From NCBI GenBank assembly GCA_017965685.1, contig JAGCPM010000031.1, positions 1-6,189 on the forward strand: a stretch of 6,189 nucleotides of DNA, read 5' to 3'. Below the pieces are notes generated by a model that searched no databases, was not told the origin of the DNA, and saw only the letters and a list, made by a program, of their open reading frames with translations. This document shows, piece after piece, positions 4,618 to 6,189 of the stretch. This stretch comes from Kiritimatiellia bacterium. Its GTDB lineage: Bacteria > Verrucomicrobiota > Kiritimatiellia > RFP12 > UBA1067. The stretch's first letter is position 1; each line of letters starts with the position of its first letter. The translations under genes and the position numbers were made by a program.

Positions 4618-6189
4618 TGAGGCTTTGCCGGCAGCACCTTCACGCGGAAGAATCCGCTGGTCTTGGAACTGTCGCGCGGCGATGCCGTCACCTTGTGCGT
4701 GGCATTGGTCGCGCGCTCGAACGAGTCGGCATCGTTTTGGAAGGCTTTGTCCGCGCCGAGAGTATCGGAAACCTCGTAGCCATACCAAAGGCCCTTGATG
4801 GCGTTGGAAATGGATACGCTGACGGTCTTCTTGCCTGAATCTTCCGTGTCATCCTCGATGGTCATCGGTTCTGCTGCGGAAGTGTCCACTTCCGGCTTTT
4901 CGACGGTCGCCGGATTGACTGCAACAACGAGTTTGTATGTTTTGCCTTCCTTTACAGGTTCGGCGATGATAGTCAGGTAGTTAACATCAAGTTCGGCTTT
5001 CTTGTCTTCCTCTGTCAATCCTGGTTTTGCCGTTTTGGCGATTTTATCTGCCTCGCTTTGGCTCTTTGCTGAGAACTTGATTGTGTTGTCGCCAGACGAT
5101 ATTCCGCTGAGCAGGATGCCGTTTGAAGACTCGAACTGCGTAGTGTCGACATCGCCGAAGGTGGCGTTGCCGACAATCACCTGATTGGTCAACTCGTCGG
5201 AGTGCTCGGAAACAAACGCCCGCCTGTCCTTTACGATGTAGATGCAATCGTTGGAATCGCAGACCGTTCCTGCCGGCAACTCCCATTCCACTCCGAACTT
5301 GAGAGTCCATCCGCTCATGTCGACCACTTCGTTATTCGCATTGGATACTGTGACATATCCTTCGCTGTGGTGTGTCATGTCGAGCGATATATTCGGTGCG
5401 AGCTCGGCTATCGGGCTTTGCGCTTCGGGAATGCCGGCATTACGGTTGGATGCGTAGCCTATTGCCTTCGTCGTGTTGGTTGCCGAGTGCGTGACATAGA
5501 GGTGCTCGCGCCGCGGCACCACATAATTGTTCCAAATATCGTCTATGCCCGCATCCATATCGGCGGGACGCGTAGTCCACACGTCAATGGCATCGTCCGT
5601 GCCGTTGTTCGGCCACTTCGCCTGATCGCTCGCTGCATCGGCGCGCATGAGATTGGCCATTTCGCGCATCTTGGCCATGAACGGAGTGTCGGCTTCTGAC
5701 GTGCCAGGCTCCTTCAGCTCCTGATCCATCAGCGTGCGCAAACGGCGCAGATAGAGGCGACGGAACTTGGGCGATTGCCATACCGCCTCGAAGCCGTCAT
5801 TGCCGTTATTGCAATTTTCCGTCATGGTTTCCTGCTTCCAGCAACGTACGCGGTTACCGCCATAGAAGGGATGGGATTTGAACCAGTCGTTTGTGCTCAT
5901 GAGGCCGACTTTGCGATATCCGATGTCCCCGGCGTAATACTGGCCGAACGAGAGGTTGAAGTCGTATCCGAGCGGCATCCACGTGTCGGTGCCGCGCATA
6001 CCTTCTTTCATCTCCGCATTGTCGTAATATGCGCAGACATTCGCCCACACGTCGTCCATCTCTTGAGTGATGCGCGCCGAGGCGAGATAGTTGAGCCAGG
6101 CAGGGAGATTGAATTTCTTGACCACGAACTTGGTAAGGTCGGCATTGTCGAGTCCCGTATCGCCACCATCAGGCGAACTAGAGACATTC
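4614..6189 (-). CDS. CotH kinase family / lamin-tail-domain surface protein, C-terminal part (5' end outside window)
   Basis: The frame is open from the window edge (first full codon 6188-6186) to TGA at 4616-4614, giving 524 visible residues of a probably much larger protein. The GTG at 6125 is internal. Visible residues 1 to about 250 are the C-terminal half of a CotH kinase domain: LPAWLNYL, DDVWANVCAYYD (45-56) and WMPLGYDFNLSFG (70-82), the counterpart of the family's W-x-x-x-(W/Y)-D-x-D-x-x-F-G motif. They continue with FRRLYLRRLRTLMDQ and DQAKWP, typical of bacterial CotH proteins with lamin-tail domains. A lamin-tail (LTD) domain follows at about 266-361 (5393-5106), with GYVTVSNANNEVVDMSGWTL and a VKDRRAF segment. 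Next is a low-GC linker, then a terminal module ending in SGFFRVKVLPAKPQ. CotH proteins phosphorylate secreted or coat proteins in Bacillus; here the target is unknown. An extracellular or envelope location is inferred from the LTD. Confidence 0.85.
   Translation of the reverse strand, partial: NVSSSPDGGDTGLDNADLTKFVVKKFNLPAWLNYLASARITQEMDDVWANVCAYYDNAEMKEGMRGTDTWMPLGYDFNLSFGQYYAGDIGYRKVGLMSTNDWFKSHPFYGGNRVRCWKQETMTENCNNGNDGFEAVWQSPKFRRLYLRRLRTLMDQELKEPGTSEADTPFMAKMREMANLMRADAASDQAKWPNNGTDDAIDVWTTRPADMDAGIDDIWNNYVVPRREHLYVTHSATNTTKAIGYASNRNAGIPEAQSPIAELAPNISLDMTHHSEGYVTVSNANNEVVDMSGWTLKFGVEWELPAGTVCDSNDCIYIVKDRRAFVSEHSDELTNQVIVGNATFGDVDTTQFESSNGILLSGISSGDNTIKFSAKSQSEADKIAKTAKPGLTEEDKKAELDVNYLTIIAEPVKEGKTYKLVVAVNPATVEKPEVDTSAAEPMTIEDDTEDSGKKTVSVSISNAIKGLWYGYEVSDTLGADKAFQNDADSFERATNATHKVTASPRDSSKTSGFFRVKVLPAKPQ
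4921..5100 (-). other. Low-GC segment inside the CotH/LTD gene
   Basis: By hand count each of the three 60-base blocks here is 27/60 GC (45%), against 60-65% in blocks at 4621-4680, 5401-5460 and 5701-5760 of the same gene. It encodes Lys/Glu/Asp-rich residues, including TEEDKKAELD, between the lamin-tail domain and the C-terminal FFRVKV module. It stays in frame with no stop. Confidence 0.6.

Noticed and set aside
4618..4788. N-terminal extension of the HAD protein by 57 residues
   Set aside because: The extension is a shadow of the CotH gene in another frame; the family N-terminus begins at the Met at 4617.
5973..5988. CACGTG core as a possible parS site
   Set aside because: Only the central six bases match; the flanking arms needed for parS (TGTTT and AAACA) are absent.
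6123..6125. GTG as start codon of the CotH/LTD protein
   Set aside because: The frame stays open to the window edge, and the CotH domain would be cut in half, so the true start lies outside.

Overview
The window is a gene-dense bacterial chromosome segment, about 60% GC in the stretches I counted. It probably comes from the Planctomycetes-Verrucomicrobia-Chlamydiae group. Three things suggest a Kiritimatiellota/Lentisphaerota/Verrucomicrobiota-type organism: a CotH-kinase plus lamin-tail-domain surface protein, a signal-peptide protein of short G-x-x-x-G repeats ending in Phe (Gram-negative envelope style), and a glutaminyl-cyclase-like M28 enzyme. This placement is an inference from gene content, not from a marker gene. 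Genes cover almost everything; the longest gap is 45 bases. No RNA gene, CRISPR array, insertion sequence or convincing rho-independent terminator was seen.

Plus strand, 1-3983, runs in one direction: the 3' part of a phosphatidylserine synthase gene (pssA); a 239-aa secreted repeat protein; parB; an M28-family glutaminyl-peptide-cyclotransferase-like enzyme; and azlC and azlD, the two subunits of a branched-chain amino-acid exporter. The last four overlap by 4, 17 and 13 bases, so they almost certainly form one translationally coupled operon. A possible sigma70-type promoter lies over the end of pssA, in front of the repeat-protein gene. No parA is visible next to parB.

Minus strand, 6189-3973, converges on that cluster. 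The first gene is the C-terminal 524 residues of a large CotH-kinase/lamin-tail-domain protein, whose start lies outside the window. Its stop codon overlaps (ATGA) the start of a HAD-superfamily phosphatase gene. The HAD gene and azlD overlap tail to tail by 11 bases.

The genes do not form one obvious pathway: they cover membrane lipid synthesis, chromosome segregation, protein N-terminal modification, amino-acid export, a surface protein and a small-molecule phosphatase. The points most worth a second look are the QC-like enzyme coupled to parB, the repeat protein, an AzlC that lacks its usual C-terminal membrane segments, the CotH protein with an Asn in its D-x-D motif and a low-GC inserted segment, and the CotH-HAD coupling. 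I see no strong evidence for a wholly new defence or mobile system.
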